Positions 43,815 to 52,448 of a stretch of DNA of 64,000 nt are shown here, one piece after another. The position numbers and the translations under genes were made by a program. The stretch covers positions 6,403 to 70,402 of the forward strand of contig DACH01000017.1 in the NCBI GenBank assembly GCA_002494625.1, read 5' to 3'. This DNA is from Archaeoglobus sp. UBA234. Its GTDB lineage: Archaea; Halobacteriota; Archaeoglobi; Archaeoglobales; Archaeoglobaceae. Every line of letters starts with the position of its first letter. The stretch's first letter is position 1. The notes under the pieces are model-generated. The model did no database searches. It was not told the origin of the DNA and was given only the letters and a program-made list of their open reading frames with translations.

Positions 43815-44750
43815 CTAAACCTTTACCCTGTCTAAAGCCAGATACTTCCACTCCTTTTGCTTCCTGAAGGCAAATACCATCTTTTTCCTCACACTGTTTG
43901 CCAGCCTTACTGCCCTCGATATTTCGGGAAGAGTTGTTCTGTCAACCATGGATACAAGGTATTTGCTGTGGGGTAACTGAGAAACATCAGTAATCTCATC
44001 GTAAACCCTGAAATCGGAGCCAAATTTGAAGCCAGTTTTAACAACCAGTCCTCTCTCCTTCAAATCCCTGTAAAGCCCGTATCTATCTTCAAAATTCCTC
44101 TCAATAGTTCTTGCTATATCTCTCAACTCCTTATTTACCTCAAGATACCCCTTCTCCTGAAGATAAAGGGCTTCAAGAACTGAAAGAGCTACAAGTCCAT
44201 CCCTCTCACTTCCATAGAAGAATTTTTTGAATATCTCAACCTCCCTTGAGAGTACTCTATCTCCGGCAAAAAAACCACTTATCCTTCTGTCTGATACCTC
44301 TGCCTTTCCCCTCATGGAGGGTTCAAATACTCTGTAATATGTTATCTCACTCTCTTCATCCACGACAGAGAGGATATATTCTCCTTTATCAGCTAAAATG
44401 CTGTAAAGTTCCGATACTGACATTTTCTGCCTTTCAGAAACTGGAAAATACAATCTATCCCCATAAAGGAACTTATCTTCCACGATCACTCGCTTACCTC
44501 TGTCCCTCAAGTCCGAGTAAACGAGAAAAAGTGGGATGAAGTTCCTGTCTCTGCATGCTTCATCCATCAACTCAAAAAAATCAATCTGCCTGCCATCCTT
44601 TCTCACCTCAATCATATCCTTCAAAAGGAGGTAGGCAGCCTCAACTGGATGGAGCTCAATCTTATCTCCAACAGCTTTGCCAAACTTTCTCCTCCTCAAT
44701 GTTCTGTAATCTTCTGCGAGAAATTTACCATCCTTGAGCAAGACTTCCAT
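43815..44750 (-). CDS. endA: tRNA-splicing endonuclease EndA, two-repeat type
   Basis: 311 residues, the length of the homodimeric two-repeat archaeal enzyme known from Archaeoglobus. The C-terminal catalytic repeat has Tyr in FGSDFRVY, His eleven residues on in LPHSKYLVSM and Lys in NSVRKKMVFAF. The N-terminal repeat is degenerate and structural. It cuts bulge-helix-bulge introns, such as the one proposed in tRNA-Ser at 4125-4220. ATG 44750 lies downstream of a TATA-like GGTTAAAAATC; the longer frame to 44846 would start upstream of the promoter. Confidence 0.93.
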   Translation of the reverse strand: MEVLLKDGKFLAEDYRTLRRRKFGKAVGDKIELHPVEAAYLLLKDMIEVRKDGRQIDFFELMDEACRDRNFIPLFLVYSDLRDRGKRVIVEDKFLYGDRLYFPVSERQKMSVSELYSILADKGEYILSVVDEESEITYYRVFEPSMRGKAEVSDRRISGFFAGDRVLSREVEIFKKFFYGSERDGLVALSVLEALYLQEKGYLEVNKELRDIARTIERNFEDRYGLYRDLKERGLVVKTGFKFGSDFRVYDEITDVSQLPHSKYLVSMVDRTTLPEISRAVRLANSVRKKMVFAFRKQKEWKYLALDRVKV

Positions 44751-44937
44751 TAAAAGAAGAACATGTTTATGATTTTTAACCGTTTTGTAACCTTTCAAGG
44801 TTGCAGTACATGGCTTTGCAAACCTTTTTGAATAAATTGCAAACAAAAATTTCGGTTATTACTTTTAAAACCAACAGCAAAATCAAACATTAACAGAAAG
44901 CCTTATAAATTATCTCATGTAAATAAAAACTGGTAAA

Positions 44938-46119
44938 ATGCGTACAGTCAAGGATTTGCTGGTTGACATTAAAGATACATCTGAGATCGTTGTTGACCTC
45001 GCTTATTCGGCAATTTTTTTTGACAATGAGGATATCGCAGAGGAGGTTCTTGATCTTGAAAATATCCTCTCAGATATGCTCAAGCAGATGAGGATAGTCT
45101 CAATTTTATCAGCAAGAAGGGTTGATGAGGCAGAATCTGTATCAACAATACTGCAGATTGCCGGAGCTGCTCAGAAGATTGGTTCAGCAGCAGGAGATAT
45201 AGCGTCTCTCGTTCTGAGGGGTTTCAAGCTACCAAAAGATGTTGTGAACCTTATTCTCAGGCATTCAGAGGAGACCGCAACCAAAGTTGTTGTTTCAGAG
45301 AGTAGCGAGATTGCAGAAAAAACGCTAGGAGAGGCAAGATTACACACAAGAACGGGGATGAGGGTGATTGCCATAAAAAGAGGCTTTGACTGGATATTCA
45401 ATCCCGACAGAGATACAAAAATTTTCAAAGGTGATGTGCTTTTTGCCAGGGGAGATATAACAGGAATGTCATACTTTTATGAACTTGTTACGGGTGAGAA
45501 GAAAGAGATCACTGAGGAATCACCTGAGATTGAGTTTGAGGATTTGGATAATGCCGTGGATACACTTATAGAAATGAAGGATCTTTCTGAACTCTCAGTT
45601 GATCTCAGCTACTCCTCCCTGATATACCAGAACGAAGATGTGGCTCATGAAGTTGTTTATCTCGAAGAGAAACTGGATAACCTCAAGTTCGAGCTGAAGA
45701 AATGGGTTCTCAGGAGTTCTGCCAAATTGCCCGAGGAGATGTTCAAGGGGCTTATTGCCCTTCTCGAGCTGTCGACAGCTGCTGAAAATATAGCTGATGC
45801 TGCAAGAGAGATCGCAGAGATAGTTACTGAAAAGATGGATCTTCATCCAATATTCGTTGAGGCTATGAAAGAGACTGACGAAATAATACTGATGGTGGAA
45901 GTTGGAGAAAGGTGTGAACTCGATGGTGTTGCTCTTGGTGAGGCTAGAGTTGAAACAAATACTGGAATGCATGTTATGGCTATAAAAAGGGGTAACAGGT
46001 GGATTACAAAGCCGGGTGCTGGAACCAGACTAACACGAGGAGATTTAATTGTGGCAAAAGGAACGAGAGAAGGAGTCGACTTGCTAAGGAATATGTGTTC
46101 GGTAAAGGTGTTTCAGTAA
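44938..46119 (+). CDS. Tandem PhoU / RCK_C (TrkA-C) regulatory protein
   Basis: 393 residues made of two similar halves. Each has a PhoU-like helical bundle (about 1-110 and 205-305; LLVDIKDTSEIVVDLAYSAI versus TLIEMKDLSELSVDLSYSSL), then an RCK_C or TrkA-C domain (about 115-195 and 310-390; GEARLHTRTGMRVIAIKRG versus GEARVETNTGMHVMAIKRG). There is no membrane part and no Rossmann RCK_N. Such proteins are thought to gate or control ion channels by ligand binding, but the partner is not nearby. It is monocistronic. Confidence 0.82.
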   Translation: MRTVKDLLVDIKDTSEIVVDLAYSAIFFDNEDIAEEVLDLENILSDMLKQMRIVSILSARRVDEAESVSTILQIAGAAQKIGSAAGDIASLVLRGFKLPKDVVNLILRHSEETATKVVVSESSEIAEKTLGEARLHTRTGMRVIAIKRGFDWIFNPDRDTKIFKGDVLFARGDITGMSYFYELVTGEKKEITEESPEIEFEDLDNAVDTLIEMKDLSELSVDLSYSSLIYQNEDVAHEVVYLEEKLDNLKFELKKWVLRSSAKLPEEMFKGLIALLELSTAAENIADAAREIAEIVTEKMDLHPIFVEAMKETDEIILMVEVGERCELDGVALGEARVETNTGMHVMAIKRGNRWITKPGAGTRLTRGDLIVAKGTREGVDLLRNMCSVKVFQ

Positions 46120-46155
46120 ACTTTCAGTAACTTTTCTCGCCTGCACTCCCTGCAC

Positions 46156-46866
46156 TCAGCCCCTGACTTCTCTCATAAGCCTTTCAACAAGCTCTTTTTT
46201 GATTCTGGACTGCCTGCCTGACTCACAGACTATGGTTCTGACTCCAATAATATCGGGGGAGATCTCCTTCAATGGAGGGATGTGCTCCCAGTCTATTGAA
46301 CCAGCCAGTGCACAGAACATGCCACCCTCCCTTGCCATTTCAACAAATCTACTGAGCTCCTCAACGCTGAGGTGGTCGAAAAGGGTGAGACCATCCTTTA
46401 TGGCAGTGTCGATCATTATTCCATCTACATCTGCCTTTCTGCCTGCTTCAGGAAGTTCGAAGGGGGATATTGCATTTATTCTACTAAAATCGGCATAAGC
46501 TGCTCCTACCACCTTTTTATCTGAATCATAGTCCTTTACAGACTTCGTTACTACCTTCAAAACCTGATAGGCTTCTTCAACATTCCTTACACCGAACAAC
46601 CCAACCTTGATGTAATCCGCTCCTGCAACTGCAGCTCCGAGAGCGGCAAGGCTTGCGGTACCAGGTTTGAAGTCCAAATCCCCCGTGGTTGCACTGAGTT
46701 CTTTACCTTCCCTTTTCACAGCGTCTCCTATCTCCTTTATAACCCAGGGAAAGTTTGCACCCAGTGAGCCTTCGCTGGGATTCTTGACATCGATGATGTC
46801 TGCTCCCCCCCTGAGACACTCAAGAGCTTCCTCAAAACTCATTGGGCTTACCAGTACTCTGATCAT
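46156..46866 (-). CDS. mfnB: (5-formylfuran-3-yl)methyl phosphate synthase MfnB
   Basis: 236 residues. MfnB makes the furan ring precursor of methanofuran from two glyceraldehyde 3-phosphates. The family pattern is clear: LVSPMSFEEALECLRGGADI, IDVKNPSEGSLGANFPWVI near residue 25, SATTGDLDFKPGTASLAALG near 57 and ADYIKVGLFG near 83. The Schiff-base Lys is likely in DVKNPSEGS. ATG 46866 gives the family start; the frame to 46983 is longer. It supports methanofuran-dependent C1 metabolism and is divergent from the HisA-like gene. Confidence 0.92.
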   Translation of the reverse strand: MIRVLVSPMSFEEALECLRGGADIIDVKNPSEGSLGANFPWVIKEIGDAVKREGKELSATTGDLDFKPGTASLAALGAAVAGADYIKVGLFGVRNVEEAYQVLKVVTKSVKDYDSDKKVVGAAYADFSRINAISPFELPEAGRKADVDGIMIDTAIKDGLTLFDHLSVEELSRFVEMAREGGMFCALAGSIDWEHIPPLKEISPDIIGVRTIVCESGRQSRIKKELVERLMREVRG

Positions 46867-46988
46867 CACAGATTGCTGAAAAATTGGTGTATTTATATGT
46901 GTTGATTTAAGATTTTTATAGTTTATATATTTAGAAACAGAGGAGAAACAGGGAAAAGGAATATACCTCTTCAACAAACTCATAGGTG

Positions 46989-47684
46989 ATGAGAATTTAC
47001 TTCGTGATGGATATTATGGATGGTCTCGTTGTAAGAGGAGCTGGAGGAAACAGAAAGAGTTACAAACCAATTCACAGAGAAAGCGAAGTGCTGAGTTCGA
47101 TGAATATAACTAATTCGGAACCGTTAACAGTTTTTGAGGCTATAAAACCCAGATACCTCTACATTGCTGACCTGGACAGGATTATGGGAACTGGAGATAA
47201 CCTAAACACAATCAGAAATCTGGGCAAAAGGGTAGAAGTGATTGCAGATATGGGATTCAAAAGCCGGGAAGAAATTAAGGAAATTGACAATCCTGTTGTC
47301 GGAACAGAAACCTTTGACATAAGGTTACTTGAGGGAGTGGATACAGAAGGTGTAACGGTCAGCATCGATATACTGGATGATTTGCTCGATGCTTCAGGCT
47401 CTTTCAACAGCTGGGAGGAGATGCTGAGATTTCTGAACAGTTTCAGACTCAGAGCGGTCATACTACTCACATTGAGGAGGGTTGGCACAGAAACATCACC
47501 TGAGTGGAGATTGATCGAAAAAGCGATTGATATTTCTGATAATCCTGTTTTTACCGGAGGTGGAGTGAGAGGTATGGATGATGTTGAAAGAGCTAAGGAA
47601 ATTGGGTGTGAAGGATTGCTCGTTGCAACCGCAGTTCACAGAAAAAAGATTCCACTCGAGATCGTGAGGATAGGAGATTACTGA
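46989..47684 (+). CDS. HisA/HisF-like TIM-barrel protein of unknown substrate
   Basis: 231 residues. It has the HisA-type opening VMDIMDGLVVRG with the first catalytic Asp, the second Asp in TVSIDILDD near residue 122, and the phosphate loops VFTGGGVRGMDDVE and LLVATAVHR. The middle is too different from HisA, and a true hisA lies at 49227-49943, so this is a paralogue. It is divergent from mfnB, 122 bases away. A role in C1-cofactor synthesis is only a positional guess. GTG 46986 is an alternative start. Confidence 0.72.
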   Translation: MRIYFVMDIMDGLVVRGAGGNRKSYKPIHRESEVLSSMNITNSEPLTVFEAIKPRYLYIADLDRIMGTGDNLNTIRNLGKRVEVIADMGFKSREEIKEIDNPVVGTETFDIRLLEGVDTEGVTVSIDILDDLLDASGSFNSWEEMLRFLNSFRLRAVILLTLRRVGTETSPEWRLIEKAIDISDNPVFTGGGVRGMDDVERAKEIGCEGLLVATAVHRKKIPLEIVRIGDY

Positions 47685-47737
47685 GAACATTTTGACTGAA
47701 AAGTAAACCTTTAATATTCCGGTGAAAAGCTGATATT

Positions 47738-48583
47738 ATGAAAGTCCTCTGTGGTCCCGCTTCACCTTCTCTTGGTAAAAAACTATCTTCATTTCTCGGA
47801 GCAGAGCTTTTACAGTGCGAATTCAAAAGGTTTCCAGATGGAGAAGTTTATGTAAGAATCGATGAAGTAGATGAACCTGTTACAGTCGTACAGAGCGTCT
47901 GTTCAGCTGAAGACTTCATTTTTTTAACACTGATACTGGATGCCTTAGAGGGAGTAGACAAAATTGTGGTTGTCCCTTACTTCGGTTATGCAAGGCAGGA
48001 TAGAAAATTCAAAGAGGGAGAGAGCATTAGTATTCGTGCACTTGCAAGAGCTATTGAATCCGATGCAGAAAAAATTGTTTCAGTGAATATCCACAGTCAG
48101 ATGGCGAAGAACCATTTCAGAAGACTCATTGAAGTAGATGCAATGCCTGTTATAGGTGAGAATTTCAAAGAAGATGATATAGTGATGATTTCCCCTGACA
48201 TGGGCTCACTCAAAAGGGTAGAGATTGCCGCAAAATATGCCGGATGTGATTTCGATTATCTCGAGAAGAAAAGGATCGATGCTGATAGAGTGGAGATAAG
48301 CCCAAAAGAGATAAATGTTGAAAACAGAAGGGTTCTCATAGTTGATGATATTATCAGCACAGGTGGTACGATAGTCGAGGCGAGCAGAGTTCTTAAAAGC
48401 TTTGGAGCTAAGAGAGTTGAGGCTGTTTGTGTGCATGCAGTTTTTGCAAATTTCGCCCTGAACAAACTTTACAACGCTGGAGTTGAAGAGGTTACATCAA
48501 CCGATACAGTTGAAAAAATTACCAGTAGGATATCTGTGGCAGAGGAGATTGCCGAGAAAATAAAAAACATAGGATACTCCTGA
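47738..48583 (+). CDS. prs: Ribose-phosphate pyrophosphokinase
   Basis: 281 residues, the short archaeal form. Landmarks: CELKRFPDGEVYVRI-like segment near residue 30, YFGYARQDRKFKEGESIS near 85, the catalytic SVNIHSQMAKNHF near 115 and the PRPP-binding loop LIVDDIISTGGTIVEA near 203. It makes PRPP from ribose 5-phosphate for purine, pyrimidine and histidine synthesis, so its place beside hisB and hisA is sensible. Confidence 0.95.
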   Translation: MKVLCGPASPSLGKKLSSFLGAELLQCEFKRFPDGEVYVRIDEVDEPVTVVQSVCSAEDFIFLTLILDALEGVDKIVVVPYFGYARQDRKFKEGESISIRALARAIESDAEKIVSVNIHSQMAKNHFRRLIEVDAMPVIGENFKEDDIVMISPDMGSLKRVEIAAKYAGCDFDYLEKKRIDADRVEISPKEINVENRRVLIVDDIISTGGTIVEASRVLKSFGAKRVEAVCVHAVFANFALNKLYNAGVEEVTSTDTVEKITSRISVAEEIAEKIKNIGYS

Positions 48584-48635
48584 TTCTTCAGCCTACTTTA
48601 AACTTCCATTTTTCAATTTATGCTTCTTTTTCTGA

Positions 48636-49214
48636 TTACTCAATCAACCCTTTTGTACTCCTTATATCCGAATGAGTGATTGACAGCGCCTTCCTCAGGG
48701 AGATAGCAAAAGCTTTGAAACCAGCCTCCATCATATGATGCAGATTTTTTCCTGAAATTGAGAGGTAAATGTTGATTCCGCTCTCTCTCGAAAGAGTTTC
48801 GAAAAAGTGAAGGAAGTTTTCAGCTTTGAAATTCCTGATTTCCCCCTCAATTTCTCCATCAAATCTGAAAACACCCCTTCCGCTCACATCAATTCCGCAG
48901 ATTGCAACACTCTCATCCATAGGAACTACTGCATCTCCAAACCTTTCTATTCCCTTCTTGTCACCCACTGCAATGGTAAGGGCTTTTCCAAGAGCTATTG
49001 CGGTGTCTTCCACTGTGTGGTGTTCATCGATTTCCACATCCCCCTCCGCAGAGATTCTCATACCAATTCCAGAGTGTTTTGCAAGAGTTTCCAGCATGTG
49101 GGTGAGAAAAGGGATGGGGGTGGTTATTGAATAACTCTCGGAATCAAGATCAACTTCAACGATTATTCTCGTTTCCTTTGTTTCTCTTTCAATGCTTGCT
49201 TTTCTCTGTTTCAT
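48636..49214 (-). CDS. hisB: Imidazoleglycerol-phosphate dehydratase
   Basis: 192 residues, the monofunctional length. The two metal-binding His motifs are DEHHTVEDTAIALG near residue 65 and KNLHHMMEAGFKAFA near residue 160. It carries out step seven of histidine synthesis. ATG 49214 follows GGTGG by four bases; the TTG at 49217 is not needed. It is 12 bases after hisA. Confidence 0.95.
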   Translation of the reverse strand: MKQRKASIERETKETRIIVEVDLDSESYSITTPIPFLTHMLETLAKHSGIGMRISAEGDVEIDEHHTVEDTAIALGKALTIAVGDKKGIERFGDAVVPMDESVAICGIDVSGRGVFRFDGEIEGEIRNFKAENFLHFFETLSRESGINIYLSISGKNLHHMMEAGFKAFAISLRKALSITHSDIRSTKGLIE

Positions 49215-49226
49215 CAAACCACCTTT

Positions 49227-49943
49227 TCAACCCTGAAGCTTGATTGCCTTACTGAAATCTATTTTTCCCCTATATAAAGCTGAGCCAATTACAACACCCT
49301 TTGCCCCTGACTCCTTTGCAAAACTGATGTCTTCAAGGCTGGAAATTCCTCCTGCAACATAAACATCTCTTTCTGTCATATTCACAATATGCTCAATTCT
49401 CTTGTAATCTGCCCCGGAGACAAGCCCTTCCACATCGATGTTCGTGTAGAGGAAAGATACTTCAAGTTCCTCAAATTGCTTTATTATATCCTGGGGTCTC
49501 AGCTGACTTTTTTCCCTCCATCCATCAACAGCAACTCTGTCTTCTTTCGAATCCACTGCAACCATTATTCTACCAGGAAAGGAATTTGCTAACTCTTCAA
49601 CCATCGACTGATTTCTTATAGCTACAGTTCCCAGAATGACTCTGTCAATTCCACTTTCAATTAGGGTTTCAACAACCTTTCTCTCCCTTATTCCCCCTCC
49701 AACCTGTATCTCACCATCAAAGCTTTCCCTAATCCGCAAAATTATATCCTGATGTCTCAAACTGCCATGATATGCTCCATCTAAATCGATGACATGAAGA
49801 CATTTTGCACCAAGCTCAACCCATTTTCTCGCAATCTCCACGGGATTTTCAAGCTGAATAGCTATTCTGTTAAAATCACCCTGAATCAGTCTCGTTACCT
49901 TTCCATCCTTGATATCTATTGCAGGAATAACCAAAAAGACCAT
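49227..49943 (-). CDS. hisA: ProFAR isomerase HisA
   Basis: 238 residues. The catalytic aspartates are in VIPAIDIKDGKV near residue 9 and MVAVDSKEDRVA near residue 130. The phosphate loops are EIQVGGGIRE and YVAGGISSLED, then GAKGVVIGSALY. It isomerises ProFAR to PRFAR in histidine synthesis. It forms a two-gene unit with hisB. Confidence 0.95.
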   Translation of the reverse strand: MVFLVIPAIDIKDGKVTRLIQGDFNRIAIQLENPVEIARKWVELGAKCLHVIDLDGAYHGSLRHQDIILRIRESFDGEIQVGGGIRERKVVETLIESGIDRVILGTVAIRNQSMVEELANSFPGRIMVAVDSKEDRVAVDGWREKSQLRPQDIIKQFEELEVSFLYTNIDVEGLVSGADYKRIEHIVNMTERDVYVAGGISSLEDISFAKESGAKGVVIGSALYRGKIDFSKAIKLQG

Positions 49944-50000
49944 AAATAACGCAGAATGATTGAACTAAAAAAGTTAACTAAAAGAGGAGGTTCCCTCTGT

Positions 50001-51239
50001 TCAGACGAACATCACTCCTTTCGGTTCTGGGAGTTTGCTTTCTTTTTTAAGCACTTTTTCAAGAGCCATTCTGAAATCTTCCTTCGTCACAATTTCTCTT
50101 TCACTTCTGATGGCAAACATGCCCGCTTCTGTGACAATTGCCTTTATATCTGCACCACTTGTTCCCTCTGTCATTTCTGCAAGCTCTCTGAGATCAACAT
50201 CCCTCGCTATGTTCATTTTTCTTGTGTGAATTCTGAAGATCTGGAGTCTTCCCTCAAAAGTGGGAAGCGGTACCTCTATTATTCTATCGAATCTTCCTGG
50301 CCTGAGAATTGCTGGATCCAGAATGTCGATTCTGTTCGTGGCACCTATTAGTTTGACATCTCCTCTGGGATCGAAACCGTCCATCTCTGAAAGTAGCTGC
50401 ATCAGCGTTCTCTGCACCTCTCTGTCACCGCTCGTATCACTGCTCGTTCTCTTTGCAGCAATTGCATCAAGCTCATCTATGAATATTATTGATGGTGCTT
50501 TTTCCTTAGCAAGCTGGAAAACTTCTCTCACAAGTCTTGCTCCTTCACCGATATATTTCTGTACAAACTCACTCCCCACAACCCGGATGAATGTGGCCTC
50601 TGTCTGCCTTGCAACAGCCTTTGCAAGGAGTGTTTTCCCAGTTCCAGGTGGCCCATAGAGCATTACTCCTTTGGGTGGTTCAATGCCAACTCTTTCAAAC
50701 AGCTCTGGTTTCAGCAGAGGTAACTCAACTGCTTCTTTGATTTCCTCAATCTGCTTGTCAAGTCCTCCGATATCACTGTATGTTACATCTGGCTTCTCTT
50801 CAACCTCAAAGCCATACACAGAGGGGTCTTTTGGTGGAGGGAGAACTCCTATAACTGCAAGTGTCTGCTGGTTCAGTGATACCCTTGCTCCTGGCTTTAG
50901 CTGTTCAAGATCAACGGATTGAGAGGAGTGGACGACAAATTTTGGTCCTGTACTGCTCTTAACAACAACTCTACCATCTTCAAGAACATCAGATATTATA
51001 CCAACAATGAGTGGTGGTGATCTTAATCGTTCAATTTCACTTCTTAATCTCCTTACTTCTCTTTCATACCTTATTCTTTCTGTTTCAACAAATCTCTTTT
51101 CATCTTCAAGTCTTCTGTAAAGATTTTTCAATCTGACATATTCCTCTTCCAGTTGTTTTAACCGGTCTATTAAGTACTCCGATAAATCGACATTGTTTCC
51201 TTCTTTAATGGATTTTGTTCCTCCTTCCTCGGTTGTCAC
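50001..51239 (-). CDS. pan: Proteasome-activating nucleotidase PAN
   Basis: 412 residues. An N-terminal coiled coil (about 20-75) is followed by an OB ring (VVKSSTGPKFVVHSSQSV) and an AAA+ domain with Walker A GPPGTGKTLLA near residue 195, Walker B IIFIDELDAIA, the second region GATNRIDILDPAILRPGRFD and the arginine finger. It unfolds proteins for the 20S proteasome. The last three residues are Met-Phe-Val, a HbYX-like end with Phe in place of Tyr. GTG 51239 follows GGAGGT by eight bases; the frame to 51350 is longer but unlike the family. Confidence 0.93.
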   Translation of the reverse strand: MTTEEGGTKSIKEGNNVDLSEYLIDRLKQLEEEYVRLKNLYRRLEDEKRFVETERIRYEREVRRLRSEIERLRSPPLIVGIISDVLEDGRVVVKSSTGPKFVVHSSQSVDLEQLKPGARVSLNQQTLAVIGVLPPPKDPSVYGFEVEEKPDVTYSDIGGLDKQIEEIKEAVELPLLKPELFERVGIEPPKGVMLYGPPGTGKTLLAKAVARQTEATFIRVVGSEFVQKYIGEGARLVREVFQLAKEKAPSIIFIDELDAIAAKRTSSDTSGDREVQRTLMQLLSEMDGFDPRGDVKLIGATNRIDILDPAILRPGRFDRIIEVPLPTFEGRLQIFRIHTRKMNIARDVDLRELAEMTEGTSGADIKAIVTEAGMFAIRSEREIVTKEDFRMALEKVLKKESKLPEPKGVMFV

Positions 51240-51457
51240 GGTGTGGAACCTCCAATAGTATTTAAGAGACTTCTGATATAAGAAGTTATTGGAGATTTCA
51301 TGATGTTTTAAATTCCAAAAAGGAAATATTATGTTTTCTATTGTCCCCAAAAGCTCTGAAAACTACTCAGATTTACAGCAACTTATTTTTTATATTTTAT
51401 ATGTATGAGACAATTAATGAGATGCACCGAAAAAAGTTGAAGTTAGTCAGCTAAGCA

Positions 51458-52390
51458 TCAGACCTTCTCTCCACACTTCAAACAGAACTCGGAGTTAAGA
51501 GGAAGATACTTCGCTCCACATTCCGGACATCTTTTAATATATGGTCCGAAAGGATACCTAGGATCACCACCCTCTGCAATGAAGTTTCTTATTTCCCTCA
51601 TTTCCGTTTTCCTCTTTTCCTTAAATGACCATAAACCCTCACTTGGCTCCATTGAACCTATGTTAAGGGAGAACCATGCTTTACCATGTTCCCATGTCAG
51701 CCTCCATACAAGGTCTCTCCACCAGTTGAGGTGCACTTTGAAATACCACAGGCTTGATGGAGATAGGTCAAGCATCCTGTCAATATACTCCTTAACTTTA
51801 TCGTCCAGCTTTTCAAGCGGTACAACCTCGTTCACCACACCCCAGTCAAGGGCCGTCTTGGCATCTATTTCTGAACTTAACATCACGATTTCTGCAGTTC
51901 TTTTCAACCCTATGTGGAAGGGAAGCCACTGTGATAAGCCTCCAATGGAGGTCATACCAACTCTCGGTCCTGGAGAAATGAAGCGTGCGTTTTCTGATGC
52001 TATTGCAAGGTCACAGGCTGTGACAAACTCAAATCCTCCTCCTGCAGTTATTCCATTGACCCTGGCAATAACAGGCTTTCCACAGTGCATTATCATGTCA
52101 AAAACCCTGCCGTATATCTCCCCCCACTTCCAGAAATCCCATGATTTCTGGTTGTACTCCTCAGCATACTCATGTACATTACCTCCCGTGCAGAAGGCTT
52201 TCTCTCCAACTCCCGTGAGCACTATGAACTGCACAGCATCATCGAACATGGATTTTTCAATAGCATCCACCATTTCCCTGAGTGTGGTCAGAGTATAGGA
52301 ATTGTACTCGTGGGGACGGTTTATTGAAATCAGGGCTGTGTGTTCATACCAGTCCTTCTCATAAATAATCTCCTTATACGCATCTGACAT
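51458..52390 (-). CDS. Crotonase-family acyl-CoA hydrolase, BamA-like, with C-terminal zinc ribbon
   Basis: 310 residues. The crotonase core shows NRPHEYNSYTLTTLREMV and oxyanion-hole loop VNGITAGGGFEFVTACDLAI. The motif FCTGGNVHEYAEEY near residue 65 and the KAWFSLNIGSMEPSEGLWSF segment near 245 resemble 6-oxocyclohex-1-ene-carbonyl-CoA hydrolase (BamA/Oah), the ring-opening step of anaerobic benzoate breakdown, more than ordinary enoyl-CoA hydratase. Unlike that family the chain ends in a zinc ribbon, CPECG and CLKCG near 290-310. ATG 52390 fits a TATA-like ATTTAAATTA upstream. It follows the BadF-type gene by 58 bases. Ring-cleavage assignment is inference. Confidence 0.72.
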   Translation of the reverse strand: MSDAYKEIIYEKDWYEHTALISINRPHEYNSYTLTTLREMVDAIEKSMFDDAVQFIVLTGVGEKAFCTGGNVHEYAEEYNQKSWDFWKWGEIYGRVFDMIMHCGKPVIARVNGITAGGGFEFVTACDLAIASENARFISPGPRVGMTSIGGLSQWLPFHIGLKRTAEIVMLSSEIDAKTALDWGVVNEVVPLEKLDDKVKEYIDRMLDLSPSSLWYFKVHLNWWRDLVWRLTWEHGKAWFSLNIGSMEPSEGLWSFKEKRKTEMREIRNFIAEGGDPRYPFGPYIKRCPECGAKYLPLNSEFCLKCGEKV

Positions 52391-52448
52391 AAAATTTAAA
52401 GGATTTATCATTAATTTAAATCTTGCGAAAAGAGTTTGTCAGTCTGTG

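Noticed and set aside
43815..44750. Apparent loss of a catalytic His in EndA (GSDFRVY)
   Set aside because: The catalytic His is eleven residues later in LPHSKY, the spacing expected for the Archaeoglobus-type enzyme; the triad is complete.
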